A program made the position numbers and the translations under genes. The notes below the pieces were generated by a model. That model had not been told where the DNA came from. It saw only the letters and a program-made list of their open reading frames with translations, and searched no databases. Positions 18,281 to 30,095 of a DNA stretch of 64,000 nucleotides are shown in pieces. The first letter of the stretch is position 1. Each line of letters opens with the position of its first letter. This DNA is from Candidatus Multiplicimicrobium inquinatum (GTDB lineage Bacteria > Omnitrophota > Omnitrophia > Omnitrophales > Aquincolibacteriaceae), in the NCBI GenBank assembly GCA_002344825.1, contig DDUN01000038.1, positions 1 to 64,000 on the forward strand, written 5' to 3'.

Positions 18281-19213
18281 TTAGCTTTTAGGCAATCCGG
18301 CTTTTTCCAAAATCCGATCGAGATCATCTAGCGAAAAATATTGGATCTCGAGACGCCCCTGATTCTTGTTTTTGCGCGGATAAATCTTAACCTGCGTTCC
18401 AAACCAGCGCGTTAATTGCCCTTCCAGGTCTACGATTTCGGGCGTTAAATTCCGCGCCGGCTTCGCGCCGCGCCGATGCGCAACACTGCGCCCCACAATA
18501 GCCTCTACCTGTCTGACCGAAAGGTTTTCTTCGCATATTCTTTTGGCAAGGTGCCGCTGATGCTCCGGCGTTAAAAGGCCGAGAAGCGCCCGGGCATGCC
18601 CTGAAGAAAGCTGTCCCGCGGCCAACATTTCCCGCACCGAATCAGGAAGACGGAGCAAGCGAATCATATTTGCTACAGTCACCCGATTTTTCCCAACTCG
18701 TTTTGCTACTTGGTCTTGCGATAAAGCGCCCTGCTCCATTATTTTCTGGTAAGCCTGAGCCTCTTCCAGCGGATTCAAATCCTCACGCTGAATATTCTCG
18801 ATCAATCCCCACTCTAAAAAGTCTTGCGGTGCCAAATCTTTGATGATGGCGGGTATTCTCTCGATTCCACACAACGCCGCAGCGCGCAACCGCCTTTCTC
18901 CACAAATAAGAATGTATCCATCTGCCTTACGCGTCACAATCACGGGCTGCAAAACGCCTTTCTCTTTTATCGAGTCCGCTAACTCCTGAATGCTCTCCTG
19001 AGAAAAGGTCTGCCTTGGCTGGTCCGGATTCGGAGTAATTTTACTGATTTCAATCAGTAAAAATCCTTGCGGCATCACCGGCGCAACGGCTACGGAAGAA
19101 CCTCCAGCGGGCCTTTGCGCTTGCGGCGCTTCGGGTGCTTTCGGCGGATTGTTCTTAATATAAGTATCGGGAATTAATGAGCTTAACCCTTTGCCCAGTG
19201 CCTTTTTCATCAT
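18281..19213 (-). CDS. parB: Chromosome-partitioning protein ParB
   Basis: CTP-dependent parS-binding clamp, 310 aa. The N-terminal KGLSSLIPD box binds ParA, then comes the ParB/Srx core (NPDQPRQTFSQESIQELADSI; ICGERRLRAA with the GERRxRA CTPase motif; NIQREDLNPLEEAQAY), the helix-turn-helix (QDQVAKRVGKNRVTVANMIRLL) and a C-terminal dimer domain. Its ATG overlaps the parA stop by 4 bases. Two parS sites lie upstream of parA. Confidence 0.96.
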   Translation of the reverse strand: MMKKALGKGLSSLIPDTYIKNNPPKAPEAPQAQRPAGGSSVAVAPVMPQGFLLIEISKITPNPDQPRQTFSQESIQELADSIKEKGVLQPVIVTRKADGYILICGERRLRAAALCGIERIPAIIKDLAPQDFLEWGLIENIQREDLNPLEEAQAYQKIMEQGALSQDQVAKRVGKNRVTVANMIRLLRLPDSVREMLAAGQLSSGHARALLGLLTPEHQRHLAKRICEENLSVRQVEAIVGRSVAHRRGAKPARNLTPEIVDLEGQLTRWFGTQVKIYPRKNKNQGRLEIQYFSLDDLDRILEKAGLPKS

Positions 19214-20055
19214 GACTGTTCTCCCGCGGCTGTTGCCGATGTTGCTTCCGGTTGTGCCGATGCAATCGGCGCAGAGGATTTATTAGGCTGCCCGAAACGC
19301 TGCAAAAACTCTTTAGATAAATCCATATAGGCTTTTGATCCGCGATTGTGCGGATCATAGAAAACAGCGGGCTTGCCAAAGCTCGGCGCCTCGGAAAGTT
19401 TCACCGCACGAGGAATCACCGTTTCAAACACCTTGTCTTTGAAATAGTTTCTAACTTCCTCGATAACTTGCTGAGTTAAGTTAGTTCGAAAATCCGCCAT
19501 CGTCAAAATAACTCCGCCAACCTCAAGATTCGAATTCAAATTTTTTTGAACCAGTTGGTAGGTATTTAAAAGCTGTCCAAGCCCCTCCAAAGCATAGTAC
19601 TCACACTGCAGAGGAATAATTACATAATCACTTGCTGTTAAAGAGTTTATGCTTATAAGCCCTAGCGATGGCGGACAATCAATAATGATAAAATCGTAAT
19701 CCCCGCGAAATCCATCCAGCTTCTTTTTCAAAACAAATTCGCGCTCAGGAAAAGAAACAAGCTCAAGGTCCGCGGCGGCTAAATCAGTATTGGAAGGCAA
19801 AAGAAAAAGATTCTCAACGTCTGTCTTAACTACCATTTTTTCACCAGGAACATTATCCACAAGAAGTTGATAAGCTGTGAACTCAAGCCCGGTCTTTTCA
19901 ATGCCGAGCCCGCTAGTAGCATTTCCCTGAGAGTCAAGATCAACCAACAAAACCCGCTGGCCGCTTTTTGCAGCAAGGGCAGAAAGGTTGACGGCTGAGG
20001 TTGTTTTTCCAACTCCGCCTTTTTGATTACAAAATGAAAATATCTTTGCAGCCAT
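19210..20055 (-). CDS. parA: Chromosome-partitioning ATPase ParA (Soj)
   Basis: Deviant Walker ATPase driving origin segregation. The Walker A is KGGVGKTT (about residues 11-18), followed by LLVDLDSQGNATSGLG and IIIDCPPSLG. I chose ATG 20055 (MAAKIFSF) because GAGG lies 6 bases upstream; an in-frame ATG at 20067 would add MRFV. It has a low-complexity Ala/Ser-rich C-terminal tail (SSAPIASAQPEATSATAA). Operon parA-parB; a parS site 32 bp upstream of the start suggests ParB binding at its own promoter. Confidence 0.96.
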   Translation of the reverse strand: MAAKIFSFCNQKGGVGKTTSAVNLSALAAKSGQRVLLVDLDSQGNATSGLGIEKTGLEFTAYQLLVDNVPGEKMVVKTDVENLFLLPSNTDLAAADLELVSFPEREFVLKKKLDGFRGDYDFIIIDCPPSLGLISINSLTASDYVIIPLQCEYYALEGLGQLLNTYQLVQKNLNSNLEVGGVILTMADFRTNLTQQVIEEVRNYFKDKVFETVIPRAVKLSEAPSFGKPAVFYDPHNRGSKAYMDLSKEFLQRFGQPNKSSAPIASAQPEATSATAAGEQS

Positions 20056-20086
20056 GACAAACCTCATATGTAATAGGTCCTAAAAA

Positions 20087-20102
20087 TGTTTCACGTGAAA
20101 CA
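20087..20102. other. parS site 1
   Basis: Perfect 16-bp palindrome TGTTTCACGTGAAACA, identical to the conserved bacterial parS, 32 bp before the parA start. Confidence 0.97.
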
Positions 20103-20274
20103 AGCACTATCTTATGCATAGACAGAATAAATGCAACCAGATTATTTTTGGTAATTCACACATCTAAATAGCCTATAATAAACGACTTATAAAACAAGCA
20201 TGAAATTGAGCCCGAGAGATAATTCGAGATATGAACAAAACAAGGCTGTTATTACGGCAGATTCGAACTAATTT

Positions 20275-20290
20275 TGTTTCACGTGAAACA
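20275..20290. other. parS site 2
   Basis: Second perfect TGTTTCACGTGAAACA, 13 bp past the mnmG stop codon. The pair brackets the mnmG-parA intergenic region. Confidence 0.97.
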
Positions 20291-20303
20291 ACGGTCCGCT
20301 TAA

Positions 20304-22127
20304 TTATTTAGCGGCCTCTCGGGCAAGCTTCTGGACGTAGATAGATATAAGAGAAATATCACAGTGAGAAATTCCCGGAATTCGCAAAGCTTGACCGATC
20401 GACTCAGGACGAATTTTTTTTAGCTTCTCGGCGCCTTCTTTGCTTATTCCGATTACTTTGGAATATTCGATTGTGTCGGGGATTTTTCTTTTTTCTTGTT
20501 GCTTAAATTTTTCCACTTCTTTTCTTTGGCGCTCAACATAGCCCTCGTACTTTATCAATGTTTCAACAATTTCTGTTTCTTCTTCATTTGTTTTAAATGA
20601 GTGCAACTTATTTATTTCAAAGTATTTATGATTTATTTCAGGCCGTCTTAAAATCTGTAAAAGGGTGTCGGTGCCATGTCGTTTTGTTTTAAGCGCTTTG
20701 ATTTCAGTTTGAATGCGGTTCATTTTTTGTTCATGCTTTGCAATGGTTTCGTCGCTTACCAAGCCAAGTTCGCGGCCATGTTTGATCAACCGTTCATCCG
20801 CATTGTCTTGCCTTAACACCAGACGATGTTCTGCTCGGGAAGTAAACATACGGTAAGGCTCATTCGTCCCGCGCGTGACAAGATCATCAATTAAAACACC
20901 AATATAGGCTTCAGACCGGTCTAAAACAAAGGGCGGACGACCTTTTAATTTGCAGATAACATTCAGTCCCGCCATCAATCCTTGCGCGGCGGCTTCTTCA
21001 TATCCCGAAGTGCAGTTAATTTGTCCGGCTAAAAAAAGATTTTTTATTTTTTTGGTTTCGAGTGAATGCCAAAGCTGGGTGGGCGGCGCGGCATCATACT
21101 CAATCGCGTACCCATAGCGAACGATTTTTGCGTTTTCTAATCCGCGAATCGAATGCACCATATTCTCCTGCACATCTTTGGGCAGGGAAGTCGAAAGGCC
21201 GTTCACATACACTTCGTCCGTGTCCAGGCCTTCCGGCTCCAAATAAATTTGATGTGAAATTTTATCGGCAAATCGCACCACTTTGTCTTCGATGGAGGGG
21301 CAATAGCGCGGACCGGTGCCGACAATGCGTCCGGCGTAAAGCGGGGAACGGTTTAAGTTGTCGCGTATCAACGCGTGCGTTTCCGCGCTTGTGTGCGTGA
21401 GATAACATGAAATTTGTTTTTGCGGAATATGGGTTGTCCGGAAAGAAAAAGGACGCGGGGGTTCGTCGCCTTTTTGTTCCTCGGTAACGCTCCAATCAAT
21501 GCTTGGGTGCAAAAGACGCGGTGGCGTGCCGGTTTTAAAGCGCACAAGCTCAATTCCGTTTTTGCGCAAAGAATCAGAAAGTCCCACGGCAGGCGGCTCA
21601 TCGCGGCGGCCACCTTCATAATTGGTTTCGCCGATGTGAATCAGCCCCTGCAAAAAAGTTCCGGTCGTTAAAATAACAGTGCGGCTTAAAATAATTTCGC
21701 CGTCGCCGGTTTGAATACCATAACAAACGCCGTCCTTGACCAGAAGATTTACACCCATGCCCTTTTTTAAATCAATGTTGGGCGTTGTCTTCAAAGCGCG
21801 CTGCATATATTCGGAATAAAGTTTTTTATCGGCTTGCGCGCGGGGAGCCCACACCGCGGGACCCTTCGAGCGGTTCAGCATGCGGAATTGAATGCCGGTG
21901 GCATCCGTGGCGAGTCCCATTTCACCGCCGAGCGCGTCGATTTCGCGCACCATATGGCCCTTGGCAAGCCCGCCAATCGCGGGATTACAGGACATGCGCC
22001 CGATGGATTCAATATCCATCGTAAGAACACAAACGGGAAATCCGGCGCGGGCAATGGAAAGAGAGGCTTCAATGCCGGCATGTCCGGCGCCGACAACGAC
22101 GGCTGCGTATTCTTTGGTTGAATTCAT
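20304..22127 (-). CDS. mnmG: tRNA U34 5-carboxymethylaminomethyl-modifying enzyme, FAD subunit
   Basis: FAD protein (GidA) that with MnmE modifies the wobble uridine of several tRNAs. The dinucleotide motif is VVGAGHAGIEASLS (about residues 11-24), followed by SCNPAIGGLAKGHMVREIDALGGEMG and FQRKTGTPPR-type (RFKTGTPPRL). It is 607 aa, typical. The position between yidC and parA is the classic near-origin order; mnmE and rsmG, often adjacent, are not between these genes here. Confidence 0.96.
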   Translation of the reverse strand: MNSTKEYAAVVVGAGHAGIEASLSIARAGFPVCVLTMDIESIGRMSCNPAIGGLAKGHMVREIDALGGEMGLATDATGIQFRMLNRSKGPAVWAPRAQADKKLYSEYMQRALKTTPNIDLKKGMGVNLLVKDGVCYGIQTGDGEIILSRTVILTTGTFLQGLIHIGETNYEGGRRDEPPAVGLSDSLRKNGIELVRFKTGTPPRLLHPSIDWSVTEEQKGDEPPRPFSFRTTHIPQKQISCYLTHTSAETHALIRDNLNRSPLYAGRIVGTGPRYCPSIEDKVVRFADKISHQIYLEPEGLDTDEVYVNGLSTSLPKDVQENMVHSIRGLENAKIVRYGYAIEYDAAPPTQLWHSLETKKIKNLFLAGQINCTSGYEEAAAQGLMAGLNVICKLKGRPPFVLDRSEAYIGVLIDDLVTRGTNEPYRMFTSRAEHRLVLRQDNADERLIKHGRELGLVSDETIAKHEQKMNRIQTEIKALKTKRHGTDTLLQILRRPEINHKYFEINKLHSFKTNEEETEIVETLIKYEGYVERQRKEVEKFKQQEKRKIPDTIEYSKVIGISKEGAEKLKKIRPESIGQALRIPGISHCDISLISIYVQKLAREAAK

Positions 22128-22213
22128 GTTTCTACGGCTGAGCCGTTAAGGCCGCATTCTCATTTAATTTTTGTGATGCGGCAAAAGCACAAACGGCTTC
22201 GCCGTTTACTCTA

Positions 22214-23872
22214 CTAATTGTCTCGGTCTTCGGGATGAAGTTCCGTTTGAATGCGGTTAATAAAAACCTGCTGAAGCATGGAAAAAAGATTCTGAAAAAT
22301 CCAGTACAGTACCAATCCCGAGGGAAAAGACCAGCAAATGAACCCGAAGAAAAAAGGCATGATATTCATAATCATTTGCTGTTCGGGCATGGACATCGTT
22401 TGCGGCATCATTTTTTGATAGCCGATTTGCGAAGCAACCATCAAAAAAGGAAGAATGTTAAGCCACTCGCCCAAAAACGGAATTTTAAACGGAAGCTGCA
22501 TAAATTGATCTTGTGCGGAAAGATCCTGAATCCAAAAAATAAACGGCGCGCCATGCAGTTCGATCGCTTCCGGAAGCAGGCGGAACATTCCGATTAAAAT
22601 CGGCAACTGGATTAACATCGGCAAACATCCTGATATCGGGTTCACCTTGTTGCGCTTATAAAGCTCCATGATTTCTTTTTGCGCGCGCTGCGGATCCTTT
22701 TTATATTTTTCCTGAATCGCTTTTTGCTTGGGCGATAAAAGCTGCATTTTTTTCATCGACTTTGAGCTAATCAATGTCAGCGGAGCAAAAACGAGCTTGA
22801 TTAAAAAGGTTAAAAGCAAAATGTCCCAGCCGAAGTTATAGGTAAACTGATGCAAAAACTTTAAAATCAAAAGCAGCCAAACTTTTGGCGCGCCAAAAAA
22901 ACCGCGCGAAAGCACTGCCTGAAAACCGTCTTCAAAGCTCTTAAGCGTTTCATAGCGCTGCGGGCCGGCATAAATTTTAAACCGGACGGTTTCCCGCGAG
23001 CCGGGAGCAACGGTTAGCGGATCAAGATGGTTAGACATCATCACTTTTCCGTCTCTCGCTTCGGCACGGGTCGAAATAATTTTTTGATCGGGGCGGACAA
23101 TCAAAGCGAAATAGCTTTTAACAAGCGCCGTCCATGCCGCGGGCTCGGAAACCCAAAAACCTTTTTTTTCGATTTTTCCAGTATTCGCTGTTTTTAGCCC
23201 ATTCGCAAAAACCATGGCATCAAAATATTCTCCGGGTTTGGGGTGTCCGCCAAGTGCGTGATAATCAGCGCCGTAAATAAACTCGAGCGGATATGTTTTT
23301 TCGCGGGCAGAAAGATTTTCAATATCGATGCTGAGCTGAAGCGCGGGAGCGTCGGAAGAAAGCTGAAATTTTTTTGTCAGGCGAAAAGCGCCCGGCTCTT
23401 CATAGGCATAAACTGCTTCGTTTTCCGTTTTGCTCATGAGCTTAAAAGTAGAATGCGTTAAATGTTCTGCCTGCCCGCGAATTGCGACAGAAAAAATCCC
23501 GGGCAAATCCATGTCTCCCTGAAAGAAAGTGGTTTGCGTTAAATGTTCTCGTTTGGACTCACCCTTAAACTCAAGCTGTGTGAGGGTTGCGCCGCGGTCG
23601 GAAAACTCAGCGAGCATGGTTTTGGTTTCTAATTTAAAAAGCGCCGCGGCGGAGGTTGGCAGCACTTCCGCTTTTTTTGCTGAAAAAGCACCGGCTTCTT
23701 CGGTTGCTTCAGCGGGAACGGAAGCTTTTTCAGAAAAAGCGGGCTTCGCTTCTTCTGCCGCTGGAGCTGGGGCCTGCGGCGGTTTAACTAAAGCAAAATA
23801 GGTAAACAACACCAGCGCGGAAAGGGCGATGGCAAAAAAATAATTTTTTTCAAATGGCTGGTTTTGATTCAC
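22214..23872 (-). CDS. yidC: Membrane protein insertase YidC
   Basis: Inner-membrane insertase of 552 aa starting at GTG 23872. It has an N-terminal anchor (FAIALSALVLFTYFALV), a long periplasmic P1 domain to about residue 330, then the five-segment Oxa1 core (NFGWDILLLTFLIKLVFAPLT; KDPQRAQKEIMELYKRNKVNP). The large P1 domain is the Gram-negative form and supports a diderm host. Its start lies 23 bases inside rnpA, so translation is probably coupled. The 86-bp gap to mnmG holds two short GC hairpins. Confidence 0.95.
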   Translation of the reverse strand: MNQNQPFEKNYFFAIALSALVLFTYFALVKPPQAPAPAAEEAKPAFSEKASVPAEATEEAGAFSAKKAEVLPTSAAALFKLETKTMLAEFSDRGATLTQLEFKGESKREHLTQTTFFQGDMDLPGIFSVAIRGQAEHLTHSTFKLMSKTENEAVYAYEEPGAFRLTKKFQLSSDAPALQLSIDIENLSAREKTYPLEFIYGADYHALGGHPKPGEYFDAMVFANGLKTANTGKIEKKGFWVSEPAAWTALVKSYFALIVRPDQKIISTRAEARDGKVMMSNHLDPLTVAPGSRETVRFKIYAGPQRYETLKSFEDGFQAVLSRGFFGAPKVWLLLILKFLHQFTYNFGWDILLLTFLIKLVFAPLTLISSKSMKKMQLLSPKQKAIQEKYKKDPQRAQKEIMELYKRNKVNPISGCLPMLIQLPILIGMFRLLPEAIELHGAPFIFWIQDLSAQDQFMQLPFKIPFLGEWLNILPFLMVASQIGYQKMMPQTMSMPEQQMIMNIMPFFFGFICWSFPSGLVLYWIFQNLFSMLQQVFINRIQTELHPEDRDN

Positions 23873-24251
23873 TTTTTTCTCGATAGTTAAAAATTATTTC
23901 CAACAAATCCTGCTCGAGCTCCTGATAAGAAATTTTTTTATCTACATGTCTTGCGATTAATACGCAGGCGGTTTGCTCAGGAAGAATGCCGTATTTTTTT
24001 CTGAAAGCCTCTCGAAGCTGCCGTCGCATTCGATTTCTCGCAACCGCACGCTTTGATTTTTTGCGGCTGATCACCACCGCGAGAAAGGGCCCTTTCTCGT
24101 TTAAAAGAGGGCTTACTTTTTCGGATGGAATAAGGCGAGCTAAAAGATGTTTTCCGCGAAACAATAATCCGTGGTCTAAAACACAGCGGATCTGCTCATC
24201 TTTGCGTAAACGCAATGTTGGCTGAGCTTCGCCCTCTGTGTGATGGATCAA
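23850..24251 (-). CDS. rnpA: Ribonuclease P protein component
   Basis: Protein subunit of RNase P, 133 aa from TTG 24251. The signature is [19 protein letters not shown] (about residues 66-84). The TTG overlaps the rpmH stop (TTGA), and the 3' end overlaps yidC. An ATG two codons on is absent, so TTG is the likely start. Standard rpmH-rnpA-yidC operon. Confidence 0.95.
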   Translation of the reverse strand: MIHHTEGEAQPTLRLRKDEQIRCVLDHGLLFRGKHLLARLIPSEKVSPLLNEKGPFLAVVISRKKSKRAVARNRMRRQLREAFRKKYGILPEQTACVLIARHVDKKISYQELEQDLLEIIFNYREKSESKPAI

Positions 24252-24385
24252 GCGGTTGTTAAACGTTTACGCCCTTTTTTCCGGCGTCGCGCGAGCGTTT
24301 TGCGTCCGTCTTTTGTGCTCTTCTTCTTGAGAAAGCCGTGCTTTCTTTTTCTGCGCCGTTTTTTCGGCTGATATGTCCGTTTCAC
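24248..24385 (-). CDS. rpmH: 50S ribosomal protein L34
   Basis: Translated by hand: 45 aa beginning [19 protein letters not shown] (GTG start), continuing with the Arg/Lys-rich [18 protein letters not shown] pattern that defines L34. A consensus ribosome site (AGGAGG, 24391-24396 on the complementary strand) lies 5 bases upstream. It is the first gene of the leftward operon and overlaps rnpA by 3 bases. Confidence 0.97.
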   Translation of the reverse strand: MKRTYQPKKRRRKRKHGFLKKKSTKDGRKTLARRRKKGRKRLTTA

Positions 24386-24674
24386 CCGATCCTCCTAGAT
24401 ATAAAATCAAAAACGAACCCGCTTGATCAACAAGGTGATTTCTGTGGGTTCGCGCCGCGGATTATAACAAAACATACCCGAATATCCAGCCTTTTTGTTC
24501 CGCAGCAGAAAGAACACGTGTTTTTTAATTATTTTTTTGGACATTTGTCTTTGTTTTTAGGTAGAATGCGCACCTTGATTTTATTAACTTTTGCCTGTTG
24601 ATAAGTTGTTTATAGTTTGTTTCTTCTATACCTACACTTATCCACAGGTTATTAAAAAGCTGTTTATAACACTC
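24386..24674. other. Candidate oriC, rpmH-dnaA intergenic region
   Basis: 289 bp of AT-rich sequence between the divergent rpmH and dnaA. It holds a perfect DnaA box TTATCCACA (24638-24646) and a one-mismatch box TGTTGATAA in the opposite sense (24596-24604), T-rich tracts near 24530, and the dnaA promoter. The gene order and the strand switch make this the natural origin; more boxes follow dnaA (26074-26090). Confidence 0.7.
24537..24567 (+). promoter_or_regulatory. Possible dnaA promoter
   Basis: TTGGAC (24537-24542) and TAGAAT (24562-24567) with a 19-bp spacer, 107 bp before the dnaA ATG. The spacer is longer than ideal, so confidence is modest. Confidence 0.4.
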
Positions 24675-26018
24675 ATGTCAGCACCGCAAACAGAATCATC
24701 GGCCTTGGTTTGGGACAAGGTTTGCGCTTGTCTTAAGCGAGAGCTAAGTGAAAGATCCTTTCAAACCTGGTTTGGCCCCATTTCAATCAGCTCCCTCGAA
24801 GGCGCATCTGTCGCCCTGGCTGTTCCCGACAGTTATTACGGAAAATGGCTTTATGAACACTATCAAAACCTGATTGAAAGCTCTTTTCAGGATGTTTTGG
24901 GTAAAAAAATGACTGTCTCCTATCTTGTTGTAGAGAAAGCACTTATACAAGAAAAGGGCCCTTCTTTACAGCCTGCTTCCGCGGCATCGGCACGGATTGA
25001 TGGAATGAATCCTAACTATACCTTTGATTCTTTTGTGATTGGTCCCGGAAATCGCTTTGCTCACGCTGCTGCCACCGCTGTAAGTGATGCTCCTGCAAAG
25101 AATTACAACCCTTTGTTTGTTTATGGTCGCGCAGGGTTGGGAAAAACCCACTTATTGCAATCAATCGCGAACGAAGTTAAAAATAAAAATCCACGCTTTA
25201 ACGTTCTTTATATGTCAAGCGAGAAGTTTGTAAATCAACTTATAACATCAATTCAAACAAAAAAAACAGGTGAGTTTCGGGCGCGCTATAGAAATTGCGA
25301 TCTTCTTCTTATTGATGATATTCACTTTATTGCGGATAAAGAAGCAACTCAGGAAGAGTTTTTTCACACTTTCAATACTCTCTATGATGCGCATAAACAA
25401 ATTGTTGTTTCAAGTGATCGTCCGCCAAAAGAAATTCCCGGGCTTGAAGAGAGGCTTGTTAGCCGTTTTGCGTGGGGCCTTGTCACAGATATTCAGCCGC
25501 CGGACTTTGAAACGCGCGTCGCGATTTTAAAGAAAAAAATAGAAAAGGAAACGGTCGCGGTTCCGGACGATGTTGCTTATTTTATTGCGTCTAAAATTAA
25601 ATCCAATATTCGGGAGCTGGAGGGCGCGCTTATTCGCGTTGTTGCTTATTGCACGCTGACGGGAGCGATTTTAGATGTTAAACTTGCCGAATCCGTTTTA
25701 AAAGATTCCTTTCATGAAGAGTCTCAAAAGTTTTCTATAGAGGAAGTTCAAAAGGTGGTGGCGGAGTATTTTCATATTCATGTTGCGGATTTGCGTTCAA
25801 AAACACGGACGCGTTCGGTTGTAAAACCAAGACAGTATGCGATGTTTCTTATTCGTGATATGACAAAGTATTCTCTTCCTGAAATTGGTGATTTTTTTGG
25901 GGGAAGAGATCACACAACCGTGCTTCATGCCTGTAAAACAGTAACAAATGAGCGGTTAAAAGATCCGGAAATTGCTAAAATGTTAGAGACGCTTAAGAAT
26001 ATGTTGAAGAAATCTTAA
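24675..26018 (+). CDS. dnaA: Chromosomal replication initiator DnaA
   Basis: AAA+ initiator, 447 aa. The frame is open 28 codons further up, but that extension runs through the DnaA box, so I start at ATG 24675 (MSAPQTESS). Domain I has SFQTWFGPI; domain III has Walker A VYGRAGLGKTHLL and Walker B LLLIDDIHF; domain IV has the DnaA signature GGRDHTTVLHACK. A DnaA box 29 bp upstream points to autoregulation. No strong Shine-Dalgarno is visible. Confidence 0.97.
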   Translation: MSAPQTESSALVWDKVCACLKRELSERSFQTWFGPISISSLEGASVALAVPDSYYGKWLYEHYQNLIESSFQDVLGKKMTVSYLVVEKALIQEKGPSLQPASAASARIDGMNPNYTFDSFVIGPGNRFAHAAATAVSDAPAKNYNPLFVYGRAGLGKTHLLQSIANEVKNKNPRFNVLYMSSEKFVNQLITSIQTKKTGEFRARYRNCDLLLIDDIHFIADKEATQEEFFHTFNTLYDAHKQIVVSSDRPPKEIPGLEERLVSRFAWGLVTDIQPPDFETRVAILKKKIEKETVAVPDDVAYFIASKIKSNIRELEGALIRVVAYCTLTGAILDVKLAESVLKDSFHEESQKFSIEEVQKVVAEYFHIHVADLRSKTRTRSVVKPRQYAMFLIRDMTKYSLPEIGDFFGGRDHTTVLHACKTVTNERLKDPEIAKMLETLKNMLKKS

Positions 26019-26073
26019 GTTATGAACAGCTTTCTTTTATTGAAAAAGGTTACTGTTAAAAGGGTTATTGTGG

Positions 26074-26090
26074 TTTTCCACATTTCCACA
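26074..26090. promoter_or_regulatory. Tandem DnaA-box-like 9-mers upstream of dnaN
   Basis: TTTTCCACA (26074-26082) and ATTTCCACA (26082-26090) each differ from TTATCCACA by one or two bases and share one base. An inverted GTGG/CCAC pattern surrounds them. They may be part of a bipartite origin or of dnaN control. Confidence 0.45.
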
Positions 26091-26150
26091 ACCCCTATTA
26101 CAACGACTACTTCTTTATATAAAAATTTAGATAGGAGCAGAAGATAGTAA

Positions 26151-27248
26151 ATGGATATACGCATCGATAAAAACGAATTATTGTCGAAAATTTCTTTAGG
26201 GGTGAATATCAGTTCTTCAAAAGCGACAACCCTTCCTATTTTAAGCAACCTCCTACTTGAAACTAAAAAAAATAAACTTCAAATTATTGCCACAGATATG
26301 GAAGTAGGTGTTTTAACTTCTTGTAGTGCTGAAATTAAAGAAGAAGGAAGTGTGACGGCGCCGGCAAGAAAATTTTATGACATCGTGAAAGAATTATCCG
26401 ACGGAGATGTGGAGATTCAAGTATCAAAAAACCACACCGTTCAAATTAAATCCGGCAAATCCGTTTTCAAAGTGATGGGAATGGATAAAGAAGATTATCC
26501 GCAGCTTCCGGAGCCGTCACTTGAAAACGCGATTGAAATGGAACAAAACACACTTAAAGAAGCGCTCCAACTTACTTCTTTTGCCGTTTCACGCGATGAA
26601 ACAAGATATGTTTTAAATGGCATTTTAGTTTCATTTAAATCAGATATTTTTCGATGTGTTGCCACAGACGGAAGACGACTTGCATATTATGAGAAAAAAC
26701 TTCCGAGTAAAATAAAAAAAGATATTGAAATTATTATTCCGAGTAAAGCCGTTCATGAATTATCTAAACTTTTAGGGTGGGACGGAACCGTTCAAATTTC
26801 TGTTTTTCAAAACAAAGTTGTTTTTTGTGTCGCGAATACTTTTTTAAGCGCCACTCTTATTGAAGGTAAATTTCCTAATTACGAGCAGGTGATTCCAAAA
26901 GGAAAAGGAACCACCGCTGAAATTAACAGAAATGAATTATTGCAATGCTTGCGTCGTGCCGCGCTTTTAACATCGACCGAAGCACCGGCTGTAAAAGTTG
27001 ATTTTTTAAAAGGGCGCGTCATGATTACCGCGCGCACACCGAATTTAGGCGAAGCAAAAGAAGAAGCGGTTAGCCGGCACGAAGGCAAAGAAATGACAAT
27101 CGGATTCAACCCTGATTATTTAATGGATGTTTTAAAAAATTTAGAAACGGATAATATTGTTTTTACTTTGAGTGATGCGGATAAGCCCGGTGTTGTGGAA
27201 GGCAAAGAAGGCTATCTTTACGTTATTATGCCGATGCAAATACACTGA
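26151..27248 (+). CDS. dnaN: DNA polymerase III beta clamp
   Basis: Sliding clamp, 365 aa, three repeated domains. Recognisable are the N-terminus MDIRIDKNELLSKISL, TDMEVGV, the FPNYEQVIP loop and the C-terminal YVIMPMQIH (family ...YLIMPMR(L/I)). A GGAG site lies about 14 bases before ATG 26151. It follows dnaA and is followed by the DciA-like gene after a hairpin. Confidence 0.97.
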   Translation: MDIRIDKNELLSKISLGVNISSSKATTLPILSNLLLETKKNKLQIIATDMEVGVLTSCSAEIKEEGSVTAPARKFYDIVKELSDGDVEIQVSKNHTVQIKSGKSVFKVMGMDKEDYPQLPEPSLENAIEMEQNTLKEALQLTSFAVSRDETRYVLNGILVSFKSDIFRCVATDGRRLAYYEKKLPSKIKKDIEIIIPSKAVHELSKLLGWDGTVQISVFQNKVVFCVANTFLSATLIEGKFPNYEQVIPKGKGTTAEINRNELLQCLRRAALLTSTEAPAVKVDFLKGRVMITARTPNLGEAKEEAVSRHEGKEMTIGFNPDYLMDVLKNLETDNIVFTLSDADKPGVVEGKEGYLYVIMPMQIH

Positions 27249-27255
27249 CATGTTT

Positions 27256-27281
27256 TCCTCTGTGCCGAAGGCACAACCGGA
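27256..27281 (+). repeat. TCT-stem-AACC hairpin, copy 2
   Basis: TCT, stem GTGCC/GGCAC, loop GAA, then AACC; outer TCC/GGA pair and include part of the GGAG ribosome site of the next gene. Confidence 0.7.
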
Positions 27282-27291
27282 GACGATGTAG

Positions 27292-27576
27292 ATGGAAGAA
27301 ATGAAGGGGCTTGTCGGGCGGGTTTTGGCAGGGATGGTGGACCCTGGGTCGCCGCAAAACAAACTATCGCAGGAATGGGAAAAAGTAGCGGGAAAAAAAA
27401 TCGCCGCCTTCTCCAGACCGTTTGTTTCGAAAAAGAAAATTTTGTACGTCGAAGTTTCAGACGGGGGATATGCGTTTGAGATTCGGCAAAAATACCAAGC
27501 GTCGCTTTTAAAGCGGGCGCAGGCATTGCTCGGCGAAGAAAATATTTTAGATATTAGAATCATTGTTCGTCCTTAA
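27292..27576 (+). CDS. DciA-like DUF721 protein
   Basis: 94 aa with the DUF721 core: LSQEWEKVAGKKIAAFSRPF (W...VG..I..H), then a beta strand LYVEVSDGGYAFEI and a terminal helix plus ILDIRIIV. DciA proteins load or regulate the replicative helicase in bacteria lacking DnaC or DnaI, and they often sit between dnaN (or recF) and gyrB, as here. recF itself is missing from this position. The ribosome site GGAG lies 9 bases upstream and overlaps the hairpin arm. Confidence 0.8.
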   Translation: MEEMKGLVGRVLAGMVDPGSPQNKLSQEWEKVAGKKIAAFSRPFVSKKKILYVEVSDGGYAFEIRQKYQASLLKRAQALLGEENILDIRIIVRP

Positions 27577-27580
27577 CTGA

Positions 27581-30022
<2,442 letters not shown>

Positions 30023-30024
30023 GG

Positions 30025-30052
30025 CTCTGAGCGCACAGCGCTCAACCGCCGA
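30025..30052 (+). repeat. TCT-stem-AACC hairpin, copy 3
   Basis: TCT, stem GAGCGC/GCGCTC, loop ACA, then AACC, with outer GGC/GCC pairing. Located right after the gyrB stop. Confidence 0.7.
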
Positions 30053-30095
30053 CGAGCAACACTATTTTTAAAGAATAAAGCAGAGGGTACAAAGA

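Noticed and set aside
24591..24674. 28-codon N-terminal extension of DnaA
   Set aside because: It runs through the DnaA box and has no similarity to DnaA domain I; ATG 24675 gives the family start.
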